This document shows, one piece after another, positions 7,685-16,411 of a stretch of DNA of 34,782 bases (positions within the stretch are counted from its first letter, which is position 1; every line of letters starts with the position of its first letter). The notes below the pieces were generated by a model. It was not told the DNA's origin, ran no database searches, and worked only from the letters and a program-made list of their open reading frames with translations. The DNA comes from Bacteroidales bacterium (lineage in GTDB: Bacteria > Bacteroidota > Bacteroidia > Bacteroidales > Lentimicrobiaceae): assembly GCA_024636955.1 (NCBI GenBank), contig JAGXGB010000040.1, forward strand, positions 1 to 34,782. Reading direction: 5' to 3'. The translations under genes were made by a program, and so were the position numbers.

Positions 7685-7918
7685 TTTTGTTTTTTCGTGC
7701 TTAGAATTACATAAAACCTTGGAGACAAATATAATGACTTAGATGGTCAGAATATGTCGTTAGCCATTAAATTTTAAATCTCTTGTAATTTTAATGATTT
7801 TCCCTTTCTGCAGCATTTAGCTTTAAAAAGACTTTCTGTTGCAAATACTCAGATAAGTTTAATTATTTGCAGTTCTGTATGATGCTGATGGTCAGTAATA
7901 AAAAACATTAGATTAATT

Positions 7919-7959
7919 CGGACAAAACTGTCCGTTATTCAACTATTTGCTTATCTTTG
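7919..7959 (+). promoter_or_regulatory. promoter and palindromic operator of the rrf2-ric operon
   Basis: A perfect inverted repeat CGGACA-AAAC-TGTCCG (7919-7934) is followed by TATCTTTG (7952-7959), an exact match to the Bacteroidota -7 box TAnnTTTG, 19 nt before the start codon at 7979. The palindrome covers the place where the -33 box would be, and no clear TTTG is seen there. This layout suits repression, most simply by the Rrf2 protein itself. The rest of the 294-nt gap before the gene shows nothing else clear. Confidence 0.6.
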
Positions 7960-7978
7960 CAATACAAAACTACTGGTT

Positions 7979-8425
7979 ATGTTTTCTAAAGCTTGTGAAT
8001 ATGGAATAAAAGCAATGATCTATATTGCCTTAAAGTCAAAGCAACAATCAAGGGTAGGTTTAAATGATATTGCTGAGCAGATAGATTCGCCGGTTTCTTT
8101 TACTGCTAAGATTTTACAGAAACTAGTAAAAGATAATCTCATTAATTCACTTAAAGGCCCCACGGGAGGATTTTTCATACGTGAAGAAGATGCAAGAGAT
8201 ATTAAATTAAGTAGGATTGTATCATCAATTGACGGTGATTCAATTTATAAGGGATGTGGCATGGGTTTCAGTGAATGCAATGAAATGAGACCTTGTGTGT
8301 TGCATCATCGGTTTAAGATTATAAGAGAAGAATTAAGACATATGCTTGAAGAAACAACACTGGATGAACTTACAAAGGACATCCACTACGGCATATCATT
8401 TTTAAAAAGTAAGATTAATAATTAG
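7979..8425 (+). CDS. Rrf2-family Fe-S-type transcriptional regulator
   Basis: 148 aa with the Rrf2 winged helix: SKACEYGIKAMIYIA at the start, the recognition region LNDIAEQIDSPVSFTAKILQKLVKDNLI (28-56) and the wing SLKGPTGGFFI (58-67). Three cysteines, Cys93, Cys100 and Cys106 (spacing x6 and x5), sit where IscR/NsrR-type proteins bind a [2Fe-2S] or [4Fe-4S] cluster. It is likely a sensor of nitric oxide, oxidative stress or cluster status. The 21-nt gap to the Fe-S repair gene downstream suggests that gene is its main target, as known for several RIC genes. A palindrome in its own promoter points to autoregulation (inferred). Confidence 0.9.
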   Translation: MFSKACEYGIKAMIYIALKSKQQSRVGLNDIAEQIDSPVSFTAKILQKLVKDNLINSLKGPTGGFFIREEDARDIKLSRIVSSIDGDSIYKGCGMGFSECNEMRPCVLHHRFKIIREELRHMLEETTLDELTKDIHYGISFLKSKINN

Positions 8426-8446
8426 CAAACTAAAAAACAGATAATA

Positions 8447-9181
8447 ATGGGAAACACTAAGAAATCAACTGTTGGTTCTTTTGTAGCCAATGATTACCGG
8501 GCTGCATCAGTATTTCAAAAGTATGGTATAGATTTTTGCTGTAGAGGAGGTATTTCAATTGAAGAAGTTTCGCATAATAACAATATTGATACTGAAGTGC
8601 TACTTTCAGAATTACAAGAAGCAGTTAATCAGCCCAACAACGAAGGAATTGATTTTAGGACCTGGCCACTCGACTTGTTAGCTGATTATATTGAAAAAAC
8701 TCATCACAGGTATATTGTTAGAACTGTGCCTGCAATCAACCAATATCTTGATAAACTATGTGAAGTCCATGGTGAGAATCATCCGGAACTATTCCCGATT
8801 GCTGCGGAATTTGCTAAAGCCGCAAATAACCTGGCTGCTCATATGGTAAAAGAAGAAAAGTTGCTTTTCCCTGTGATAAGGCAAATGGTTGAAGCAAAGA
8901 GTAACGGTGAAACATTAGCTAAGCCTGAATTTGGAACTGTAGAAAATCCAATTGCAGTTATGATGCAGGAGCATGATGCAGAAGGTGAGCGTTTCAGGAC
9001 AATTGCGGGCTTCAGTAATAATTATACTACACCCGCTGATGGATGCAGGACTTATCAGGTTGCATTTGAGACTCTAAAGGAATTTGAAAGTGATCTCCAT
9101 AAGCATATTCATCTTGAAAATAACATTCTTTTCCCAAAAGCCGTATTACTTGAAGCGGAATTCAACCGTTTGGCTAATTAA
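8447..9181 (+). CDS. ric: iron-sulfur cluster repair di-iron protein RIC (ScdA/YtfE family)
   Basis: 244 aa. An N-terminal ScdA_N domain (about 7-65) carries the typical ANDYRAASVFQKYGIDFCCRGG with the Cys31-Cys32 pair. A hemerythrin-like four-helix domain (about 75-240) follows. Candidate iron ligands are visible in the right order: His86 or His87, His132 with Glu136 (AHMVKEEKLLFP), His176 (EHD), and His220 with Glu224 (HKHIHLENNILFP). RIC proteins donate or restore iron to damaged Fe-S clusters after nitrosative or oxidative stress. It is co-transcribed with the Rrf2 regulator, and a strong hairpin follows the stop. Full length, no anomaly. Confidence 0.94.
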   Translation: MGNTKKSTVGSFVANDYRAASVFQKYGIDFCCRGGISIEEVSHNNNIDTEVLLSELQEAVNQPNNEGIDFRTWPLDLLADYIEKTHHRYIVRTVPAINQYLDKLCEVHGENHPELFPIAAEFAKAANNLAAHMVKEEKLLFPVIRQMVEAKSNGETLAKPEFGTVENPIAVMMQEHDAEGERFRTIAGFSNNYTTPADGCRTYQVAFETLKEFESDLHKHIHLENNILFPKAVLLEAEFNRLAN

Positions 9182-9202
9182 TTAACAAGCTGACTGATAC
9201 AT

Positions 9203-9243
9203 ACAAACAAGGCATGGTTCTAATTCTACCATGTCTTGTTTGT
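9203..9243. terminator. bidirectional terminator between ric and the metal-binding protein gene
   Basis: 16-bp stem (9203-9218 with 9228-9243, one G-U pair) around a 9-nt loop. It lies between two convergent genes, 22 nt after the ric stop. It has T-rich flank on the right and A-rich sequence within the stem, so it could serve both strands. Confidence 0.8.
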
Positions 9244-9256
9244 GTTTCTGAATCTT

Positions 9257-9529
9257 TTATTTTGCAACAAGGTGCATTCCGCACACCGGACAATTGCCAG
9301 GTTGATCATAAATTTTCTCACCTTCACATTTCATGGGGCAGTAGTAAACCGGCTTTGTAATTTCAGTTTCCGGGTTATTACCTTCGGATAATTCATCTCT
9401 TCCAAAATCCATATCTCCCCCTGTTGCAGGACTGTCAATAGGAATGGGTGCGGGTTCTGTAGGCAGGAATGCTGGAGTTTCTTCAGGAGCTCCTGCACTA
9501 TCATGCCTTTTAATATTGTTGTTTTCCAT
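9257..9529 (-). CDS. heavy-metal-binding domain protein, 90 aa
   Basis: The C-terminal 30 residues form the small heavy-metal-binding domain often found at the ends of CusB/CzcB adaptors and P-type ATPases: YYCPMKC (Cys64, Cys68), a short loop with Asp-Gln-Pro-Gly, and CPVCGMHL (Cys80, Cys83). The N-terminal 60 residues are a disordered acidic Pro-rich tail (ETPAFLPTEPAPIPIDSP). No signal peptide or membrane helix is seen, so it is probably cytoplasmic. It may buffer copper or another thiophilic metal. It faces the RIC gene and shares its terminator. Confidence 0.8.
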   Translation of the reverse strand: MENNNIKRHDSAGAPEETPAFLPTEPAPIPIDSPATGGDMDFGRDELSEGNNPETEITKPVYYCPMKCEGEKIYDQPGNCPVCGMHLVAK

Positions 9530-9831
9530 GTCAGATGTTTAGAAACTAACAAAATAAATGGATTAAATGTTGCCCAATAATTAAGTGAACTTGCATGAAC
9601 TTGCAATTTTGTATTCATCAATATTGCGAATTTTTGCAAATAATCATTCATGTAACTGTATCCTTTGAGTAGTTATTTCAGGAAACATATCGTGCTTCAA
9701 AATGTTAGATTTAGCAGACAAAGGATTTTGCAGATATAGTTGGAAGACATTTAAGATCTTGCCATTACTTCTGCATGAACCTCGAATATTGAAAGTCTAC
9801 TGATAGTTAATATTTAAATGCATATACCTAT
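9530..9831. other. 302-nt divergent intergenic region
   Basis: Separates the metal-binding gene (minus) from the first GT4 gene (plus). It holds a perfect 10-bp tandem repeat TGAACTTGCA at 9586-9605, about 57 nt before the start of the minus-strand gene, and a TTGC/GCAA half-palindrome near 9625. No small ORF with convincing coding character and no clear TAnnTTTG box were seen. Confidence 0.5.
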
Positions 9832-12057
9832 ATGAAAAGTATATTTATTGGGACTTATCCTCCTCGCGAATGTGGCATTGGTACATTTACGCGTAACCTG
9901 TTTTACGCTATGCAGGCAGGGTTGGAGAGCAACGACCCGAATGGGAGCTTTGTAGTTGCAATGAATGATTATGATCAGGAATATAATTATCCTGAAGAGG
10001 TTCACTTCACCATCAGGCAAGAATCGCAGGAAGACTACATTTCAGCAGCAAGGTATATAAATCTAAGCTATGCTGAATGTTGTATTCTGGAACATGAATT
10101 TGGAATATATGGAGGCCAAAATGGTATTTACATTCTGCCTTTATTATATCGGCTTGAAATTCCACTTGTGGTCACTTTGCACACAATTGTTAAAACACCA
10201 TCTTACAATGAAAAGGCGGTTCTGCAAGAGATATGCAAGATGGCAAACAGAGTTGTTGTAATGAGCCATAAAGCCATTGGATTCCTGATTGACATTTATG
10301 ATGTTCCGGAGGAAAAAATTGTTTTTATTGAGCATGGTGTTCCTGATTTTAAGTTTAATCAGGAAGAGGCTAAACATGAATTCCGACTGCGGAATAAAAA
10401 GGTAATGTTAACCTTTGGTTTCCTGAGTCGCAATAAAGGCATTGAAACTGTCATAAAGGCTCTACCTGCCGTTATTAAAAAGCATCCTGATATACTTTAT
10501 ATAGTTCTGGGAAAAACACATCCTAATGTTCTTCGTCATTCAGGAGAAGAATACAGAGTATACTTGACCACAATGGTTAATGATCTTCATTTGGAGAGAA
10601 ACGTAATACTATTAAATAAATTCGTTAGCCAAAAGGATCTATTTAAGTACCTGCATGCATGTGATATCTATATTACTCCATACCTTAATGAGGCGCAAAT
10701 TACTAGTGGAACACTGTCATACGCAGTTGGTGTAGGAGCAGCAGTTGTATCTACCCCTTATTGGCATGCATCAGAATTGTTGGATGATGGTAAAGGTGTG
10801 TTGTTTAATTTTAATGATTCCAATGAACTTTCAGAGATTTTATCTGACTTGTTTGATGTTCCTGAAAAGAGGATGCAGCTCAGGCAGAAAGCCTATGAGT
10901 ATGGTAGAGGGATTACATGGCCTAAAATAGGTGTAAAGTATAATGAACTGGTTCAGATAATAGTAAAAGAAGACATGAAAATTATCAAAAAGGAGATTAT
11001 ACCTTTTGATATCATGCAGTTGCCGCCATTTTCCCTGGCACACTTTCAACGAATGACTGATGACACCGGGATTATTCAACATGCCAAGTATGGGATACCA
11101 AATTTGAAGGAAGGCTATTGTCTTGACGACAATGCACGTGCTCTGCTTTTAGCTGTTCTGGTTATCAATCGTAAAAAGGATCCCAGGGTTTTAAAGCTTT
11201 GCCCTATATACTTGAGCTATATTCATTACATGCAGAACAAGGATGGCTCATTTAAAAATTTTCTGAGTTTCAACCGAAATTTTCTTGATGAAGTAGGTTC
11301 CGAGGATTCATTCGGACGTACCATCTGGGCTTTAGGGTATATGCTTGCAAATGCTCCAAATGATTCCTATTATCAAATTAGTAGGATGTTGTTCTTTAAT
11401 GCATTGCCAATATTTGAAAAGCTTAAATCCATAAGAAGTATAGCTAAAACAATAATTGGAATAAGCTATTATTTAAGAAGCAACCCCTCTGATGAGAATC
11501 TGATGGAAGTATTGCGAAAACTTACAGACAAAATGATTGAGTTGTATGATGAGAACAGTTCAGATGACTGGAACTGGTTTGAGCAGATGCTAACATATGA
11601 CAATGCGATTTTACCGCTCGCAATGCTACATGCGGCTCAATTATTCTCTGATGAAAAAATACTCGATATAGCTATGGCTTCAATGAATTTTCTTGTTGGT
11701 GTAACCTTTAAGGAAGGTTATCTCTCAACAATTGGCAATGAAGGCTGGTATCGTAAGGATGGTGAGAGAGCACGATTCGCCCAGCAACCCGTTGACGCTA
11801 TGGCAATGATTCTTATGTTTCATCAGGCATTTATAATTACTCAGGACAACAAATATCTGGATAAATTATTTACATCCTTCATGTGGTTCCTGGGAGAAAA
11901 TGATCTAAGAATCAGCTTATATGACTACGAAACCAAGGGATGTTGTGATGGGCTTGAAAGCTACGGTGTTAACAGGAACCAGGGGGCTGAGAGCATACTT
12001 GCTTACTTGATTTCGTACCTCACTGTTTTAGAAGTATACGAAGAGTACTACAAGTAA
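9832..12057 (+). CDS. GT4 glycosyltransferase with large C-terminal helical (six-hairpin-like) domain
   Basis: 741 aa, no signal peptide. Residues 1 to about 380 are a GT-B fold, family 4: the N-terminal Gly-rich loop GTYPPRECGIGTFTRNL, LTFGFLSRNKGIETVIKALP (start of the C-lobe), and a donor-site region near ACDIYITPYLNEAQITSGTLSYAVGVG. The canonical E-x7-E is present in altered form (E at 287, with Gly/Ser following). Residues about 400-741 are all-helical with repeated hallmarks: GIIQHAKYGIPNLKEGYC, LDDNARALLLA, FAQQPVDAMAMI and GVNRNQGAESILAYL, which suggest an (alpha/alpha)6 barrel like those of carbohydrate-processing enzymes. It starts a four-gene GT/GH130 cluster. Activated-sugar donor and acceptor are unknown; mannose is suggested by the neighbours. 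Confidence 0.8.
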   Translation: MKSIFIGTYPPRECGIGTFTRNLFYAMQAGLESNDPNGSFVVAMNDYDQEYNYPEEVHFTIRQESQEDYISAARYINLSYAECCILEHEFGIYGGQNGIYILPLLYRLEIPLVVTLHTIVKTPSYNEKAVLQEICKMANRVVVMSHKAIGFLIDIYDVPEEKIVFIEHGVPDFKFNQEEAKHEFRLRNKKVMLTFGFLSRNKGIETVIKALPAVIKKHPDILYIVLGKTHPNVLRHSGEEYRVYLTTMVNDLHLERNVILLNKFVSQKDLFKYLHACDIYITPYLNEAQITSGTLSYAVGVGAAVVSTPYWHASELLDDGKGVLFNFNDSNELSEILSDLFDVPEKRMQLRQKAYEYGRGITWPKIGVKYNELVQIIVKEDMKIIKKEIIPFDIMQLPPFSLAHFQRMTDDTGIIQHAKYGIPNLKEGYCLDDNARALLLAVLVINRKKDPRVLKLCPIYLSYIHYMQNKDGSFKNFLSFNRNFLDEVGSEDSFGRTIWALGYMLANAPNDSYYQISRMLFFNALPIFEKLKSIRSIAKTIIGISYYLRSNPSDENLMEVLRKLTDKMIELYDENSSDDWNWFEQMLTYDNAILPLAMLHAAQLFSDEKILDIAMASMNFLVGVTFKEGYLSTIGNEGWYRKDGERARFAQQPVDAMAMILMFHQAFIITQDNKYLDKLFTSFMWFLGENDLRISLYDYETKGCCDGLESYGVNRNQGAESILAYLISYLTVLEVYEEYYK

Positions 12058-12108
12058 CCCAAGCAACAAAGTAACTGGAATAATTACGTCAAACCAAAAC
12101 ATACTGCC

Positions 12109-13035
12109 ATGCTCATAACAAGATATAAAAATAATCCTATCCTGACAAAGGATGATGTACCATACCCTGTAGCCACTGTTCATAATGCTGGGATTGTTAA
12201 ACATGATGGGAAGTATATCATGATTTTCAGATCACATAAAATGAATGGCCGTAGTATTTTAGGCAAGGCTATAAGTGATGATGGTTTTAATTTTACGGTG
12301 GACAAAGAGCCATTCATGATACCTGCCACAGATGGGATTTTTAAGGATTATGAAGAATATGGGATTGAAGACCCCCGCATTGTGCTAGTTGAGGGTGAAT
12401 ACTTAATAACATATAGTGCCTATTCACGTTATGGAGTAAGAATAGGATTAGCAAAGACCACTAACTTTAAGGAAATTGAGCGGTTTTCGCTAATTACCGA
12501 GGCCGATTATCGCAATGTAGTGATCTTTCCTGAAAAATTCAACGGGTTATATGCCCGGCTTGACCGGCCACATTCGGAGATATCACCATGGGCAATATGG
12601 ATATCCTATTCTCCTGATCTGAGGTTTTGGGGTGAATCAAAGATGATAATGAAACCTATGCAATATCATTGGGATGAAATGAAAATAGGCCCGGGTGCTC
12701 CACCTATTAAAACATCACGCGGCTGGTTGAACATCTATCATGGTGTTTTCCCAACAATGGATGGTAGCGTTTACCGCCTGGGAGTAGCTTTGCATGATCT
12801 CCTCGATCCTGCAAAGATTATTGCTGTAGGTGATGACTGGATACTCCAACCTGATGAACCGTATGAAATTACAGGTTATGTGCATAACGTAGTGTTTACT
12901 TGTGGTGCTGTACCCGAAAACGACGGAACACTAAAATTATATTGGGGAGGTGCAGATAAAGTAATGTGTGTTGGTGAAGCAAACATTGAGGAATTGGTTG
13001 ATGCCTGCTTAAATAACTCACGTAACCCCCTATAA
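12109..13035 (+). CDS. GH130-family beta-mannoside phosphorylase-like protein
   Basis: 308 aa, five-bladed propeller family. Signatures: NNPILTKDD near residue 8, HNAGIVKHDGKYIM near 25, GIEDPRI (85-91) with candidate catalytic Asp88, FPEKFNGLYARLDRP (140-154), KIGPGAPPIKTSRGWLNIYHGV (192-213), YRLGVALHDLLDP, and GYVHNVVFTCG near 256. Arg150, Lys192 and His211 occupy positions associated with phosphate binding in GH130 phosphorylases, so a reversible phosphorolysis of a beta-mannosyl linkage, giving mannose 1-phosphate, is plausible. There is no signal peptide, so it acts on cytoplasmic material. It starts 51 nt after the first GT4 and ends 2 nt before the second. The linkage cannot be read from sequence. 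Confidence 0.88.
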   Translation: MLITRYKNNPILTKDDVPYPVATVHNAGIVKHDGKYIMIFRSHKMNGRSILGKAISDDGFNFTVDKEPFMIPATDGIFKDYEEYGIEDPRIVLVEGEYLITYSAYSRYGVRIGLAKTTNFKEIERFSLITEADYRNVVIFPEKFNGLYARLDRPHSEISPWAIWISYSPDLRFWGESKMIMKPMQYHWDEMKIGPGAPPIKTSRGWLNIYHGVFPTMDGSVYRLGVALHDLLDPAKIIAVGDDWILQPDEPYEITGYVHNVVFTCGAVPENDGTLKLYWGGADKVMCVGEANIEELVDACLNNSRNPL

Positions 13036-13037
13036 TA

Positions 13038-14060
13038 ATGAAGATTGCAATTCTTGCACCCATAGCCTGGCGTACACCCCCTGAGAAATATGGCCCATGG
13101 GAGCAGGTTACATCTAATATTACAGAAGGACTGGTGAAACAAGGGTTGGATATTACATTGTTTGCTACCGGAAACTCACGAACCTCTGCAAAGCTTCAGT
13201 ATATTTCAAATACTGCTTATGCAGAAGACCCGGGCATTGAGCCCAAAGTGTGGGAATGCCTGCATATAAGTAACCTAATGGAACAAGCTGATAAGTTTGA
13301 TTTAATCCATAATAACTTTGACTTTCTGCCACTTACTTATTCCCGGCTTATTAAAACCCCAATGCTTACCACTATTCATGGCTTCTCCTCTCCTAAGATT
13401 ATACCTGTATACAAGAAGTATAATAGCACCAATTATTACGCTTCTATCAGTAATTCCGACCGAAGCCCTGAGCTAAATTATATTGCAACAGTCTACAACG
13501 GTATCAACACACAGGAATTTACTTTTAATGATACACCTGATGATTATTTACTTTACTTTGGCAGGATACATCCTGAAAAAGGTACCTATGAGTCCATTCA
13601 AATAGCAAAGAAAACTGGCAGGAAACTGATTATATCAGGATTGATACAGGATGAGGTATACTTTAACATGATGGTAAAACCTCATATAGATAATAATGAC
13701 ATAGTTTATGTTGGTAATTCAGGTCCTGTTGATCGTGACAAACTTCTCAAACAAGCCTATGCATTATTACACCCAATCAGCTTTGATGAGCCTTTTGGCT
13801 TAAGTGTTGCTGAAGCAATGATTTGCGGCACACCGGTTATTGCTTTTAACAGAGGATCAATGCCTGAACTAATAAATGATGGGGTATCGGGCTTTTTGAT
13901 TAATAACATTGATGAGGCAATAGAAGCCGCTAATGGAATAAAAAATATTAATAGACACCATGTAAGAGATTGGGCGATCTCACAGTTTAGCCAAGAAAGC
14001 ATGGTCAATAAATACATTGAAATTTATAAAATAATAATGGATCATGGAAAAAAGGCCTGA
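13038..14060 (+). CDS. GT4-family glycosyltransferase
   Basis: 340-aa GT-B enzyme. The N-lobe begins MKIAILAPIAWRTPPEKYGPWEQ, a variant of the Gly-rich acceptor loop. The C-lobe begins YLLYFGRIHPEKGTYESIQIAKKTG. The donor-binding signature is DEPFGLSVAEAMICGTPVIAFNRGSMPELI (E-x7-E motif), with a Gly-rich loop after it. It is cytoplasmic, retaining, and sugar-nucleotide dependent by family. It starts 2 nt after GH130-1 and overlaps GH130-2 by 17 nt if the upstream start of that gene is used, so translation is probably coupled. It is shorter than the first GT4 because it lacks the helical domain. Confidence 0.88.
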   Translation: MKIAILAPIAWRTPPEKYGPWEQVTSNITEGLVKQGLDITLFATGNSRTSAKLQYISNTAYAEDPGIEPKVWECLHISNLMEQADKFDLIHNNFDFLPLTYSRLIKTPMLTTIHGFSSPKIIPVYKKYNSTNYYASISNSDRSPELNYIATVYNGINTQEFTFNDTPDDYLLYFGRIHPEKGTYESIQIAKKTGRKLIISGLIQDEVYFNMMVKPHIDNNDIVYVGNSGPVDRDKLLKQAYALLHPISFDEPFGLSVAEAMICGTPVIAFNRGSMPELINDGVSGFLINNIDEAIEAANGIKNINRHHVRDWAISQFSQESMVNKYIEIYKIIMDHGKKA

Positions 14061-15540
14061 TTATAGCATGTCGCAAACTATAAGTATTAAGAATTTTGTA
14101 AGGAGAAGGAAGACCAGAATAATGCGTGACACATCGCGTGTTATTACACGTGCTCATATTCCTACTAATCTCGAGCGTATTAGCAGACTAATTGAAAGGG
14201 TTCTGGACCTATCAGAAGATGTCGCTGAATTATTACTTGAAGAAATTAATGATAACTTCTCTGATAGGCATCGTGATATAAAACAGCAGTTTGCGCTCAA
14301 CTTCTCAAAGGTTTCAGAGTATATAACACGAAATATTCAAATCAGTAATGTGAAGCAGGCTTTAATAGGTGCATACTTTACAATGGAGTATTCTATTGAA
14401 TCAGCAGCACTTTTCAATCCTTCAATTGTACCTCACCCTGACCAAAGTGGTTTGAGCGATGGAGATTTAAGATTCATCATGAGTTTACGGGCTACGGGTG
14501 AAGGTCACATATCATCAATTGCTTTCCGAAGTGGTATAGTTGAGGAAAATGGTTCAATTCATTTTGATACCATTACTGATTTTGTTGAGACTCCTAAAAT
14601 GTTGCATGATCCATTCTATGTAAAACGCCTCATGAAATTGCGATTAAAGGATATGGAGAGTTGGGATGAAACCAGTATCAATGTATTCGATCTGCTACCA
14701 GATGTATTTACTTACAGTGACCTCAAAAATAGTATTCATAAATTATACCTCAGTCCCGAATTCGAAACTAATGACAAAACCCTTATAAACATCAATTGGT
14801 TGGCTAATTCAAACTATAAAGTAGGCTTTGATGAAAGTAGCAAGATATCCGAACGTGTTATATTTCCTGTTTCAGAAAACGAAAGCAGGGGAATTGAAGA
14901 TGCACGTTTTGTAAGATTTGAAGATGACAATGGTGAAGTCACCTACTATGCTACCTATACAGCATATAATGGGTTCAAGATTCTGCCTCAGCTTATTGAA
15001 ACACGTGATTTCGTTTACTTCAATGTAATTACCCTGAATGGGAAAGCTGTTCAAAATAAAGGAATGGCTCTCTTCCCTAGAAAAATTAAAGGTAAGTATG
15101 TTATGTTGTCAAGGCAGGATGGAGAGAACAACTACATAATGTTTTCTGATAATCTACATTTCTGGCAAACCGCAAAGCTCATTCAGGAGCCTGAGCAACC
15201 ATGGGAATTTGTACAAATCGGTAACTGCGGATCGCCAATTGAATTAAATGAAGGGTGGCTGGTTCTTACACATGGAGTAGGCCCAATGCGGCAATACTTT
15301 ATCGGGGCTTTACTGCTTGATAAAGAGAAACCCGATAAGGTAATAGCAAAGCTTGATGAACCATTACTTTCACCAAATGAAGAAGAACGTGAAGGCTATG
15401 TCCCAAATGTTATATATTCCTGTGGTGCTTTAGTTCATAAAGGAAGACTTATTCTTCCTTATGCAATGTCAGATATTAAATCTGGTCTCGTTACTGTGCA
15501 AATTAATGACCTTATAAAATGCATGCGATTTGTTAAATAA
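14044..15540 (+). CDS. second GH130-family protein with helical N-terminal extension
   Basis: 498 aa. Residues 1 to about 125 are a helical, basic extension; residues about 140-498 are the GH130 propeller. Visible marks: RGIEDARF (282-289) with candidate catalytic Asp286, MALFPRKIKGKYVMLSRQDG (341-360), QIGNCGSPIELNEGWLVLTHGVG (391-413), YFIGALLLD, and GYVPNVIYSCGAL (451-463). Compared with GH130-1, Lys of KIGPG is Gln391, so phosphate or leaving-group handling may differ; the Arg and His positions remain (Arg357, His410). The start at 14044 overlaps the GT4 gene; an ATG at 14068 (MSQTISIKNF) is an equally good start. It is the last enzyme of the cluster, with a 138-nt gap after it. Confidence 0.82.
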   Translation: MEKRPDYSMSQTISIKNFVRRRKTRIMRDTSRVITRAHIPTNLERISRLIERVLDLSEDVAELLLEEINDNFSDRHRDIKQQFALNFSKVSEYITRNIQISNVKQALIGAYFTMEYSIESAALFNPSIVPHPDQSGLSDGDLRFIMSLRATGEGHISSIAFRSGIVEENGSIHFDTITDFVETPKMLHDPFYVKRLMKLRLKDMESWDETSINVFDLLPDVFTYSDLKNSIHKLYLSPEFETNDKTLININWLANSNYKVGFDESSKISERVIFPVSENESRGIEDARFVRFEDDNGEVTYYATYTAYNGFKILPQLIETRDFVYFNVITLNGKAVQNKGMALFPRKIKGKYVMLSRQDGENNYIMFSDNLHFWQTAKLIQEPEQPWEFVQIGNCGSPIELNEGWLVLTHGVGPMRQYFIGALLLDKEKPDKVIAKLDEPLLSPNEEEREGYVPNVIYSCGALVHKGRLILPYAMSDIKSGLVTVQINDLIKCMRFVK

Positions 15541-15678
15541 GCCTCTATTTTAGGTTTCATTAACAATAACCTGTCAGAATACATAGAAACATGTAAAATT
15601 ATCTTAAGATTCAGAAAGACAGATACTTACAATTATTATGACCTTTGCAGCTAACATTATAATTAAAAAGCGAATGTC

Positions 15679-16398
15679 ATGACAGAGATAAAAATTGAAA
15701 AGAGAAAACCAATTTGGCCTTGGGTATTAGCAGGCCTTGTAGTAGTTGCACTTGTAGGGTATTTTATGTTTACCGGAGATGATAATACTAGATCTGACAG
15801 GCAGGAATCAGCCTACGGTGTAGAATCGGATATTGACAATGAGACCCGCACACAGTACGGCGATGACAATGATAATAGAGGCATGGCTATAATTGATGGT
15901 AATGAGGACGGTGCTGATATTGACAGTCGCAATAGAACTGGCAATGAGAGCAATGGTCAACGAAATCAAGCTGTTGCATCATACATTGAATTTGTGAACA
16001 ACAGAGTTGAAAATAGAGACCTTGATCATCAAACTGTTAGCCAGGCTTTTAAACAGTTAACTGATGCAACTAACGCAAAAGCATCTGAAGTAGGTTACCA
16101 AACTACCAGTGATTTGCAAAATGCAAAACAGAACATTGATCAGATAACTAACGATCCATTTGAAACTACACACGCTGATAAGATCAGGAAGACTGCAGAT
16201 ATTTTATCTAATGAACTGATGAAAATTCAGGAAGCTAAATATCCTAACCTGAAGAATGAGGCATCAAATGTACGTGATGCATCTAACTCAATAGAGCCAG
16301 AAGAAATGGCTTTCGATCAAAGTGACGCTATCAAGAATTTTCTGACTGAGTCAGCAGATTTGCTTGAAGAAATGGATGTAGAAGAAGATAACCGTTAA
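15679..16398 (+). CDS. single-TM acidic protein, function unknown
   Basis: 239 aa. It has a short basic N-terminus, one membrane helix (about 11-31, PIWPWVLAGLVVVALVGYFMF), then a low-complexity Asp/Asn/Gly/Arg-rich linker (32-95) and a helical region (95-239) rich in Asn, Ala, Asp and Glu. The likely topology is an anchored protein with the body in the periplasm. No enzyme motif is seen. It is 13 nt upstream of the PRC-barrel gene, so the two are one transcription unit ending at the hairpin at 16952. The pair follows the GT/GH130 cluster and may share its promoter or have its own in the 138-nt gap. Confidence 0.7.
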   Translation: MTEIKIEKRKPIWPWVLAGLVVVALVGYFMFTGDDNTRSDRQESAYGVESDIDNETRTQYGDDNDNRGMAIIDGNEDGADIDSRNRTGNESNGQRNQAVASYIEFVNNRVENRDLDHQTVSQAFKQLTDATNAKASEVGYQTTSDLQNAKQNIDQITNDPFETTHADKIRKTADILSNELMKIQEAKYPNLKNEASNVRDASNSIEPEEMAFDQSDAIKNFLTESADLLEEMDVEEDNR

Positions 16399-16411
16399 AA
16401 ACTAAAACATT

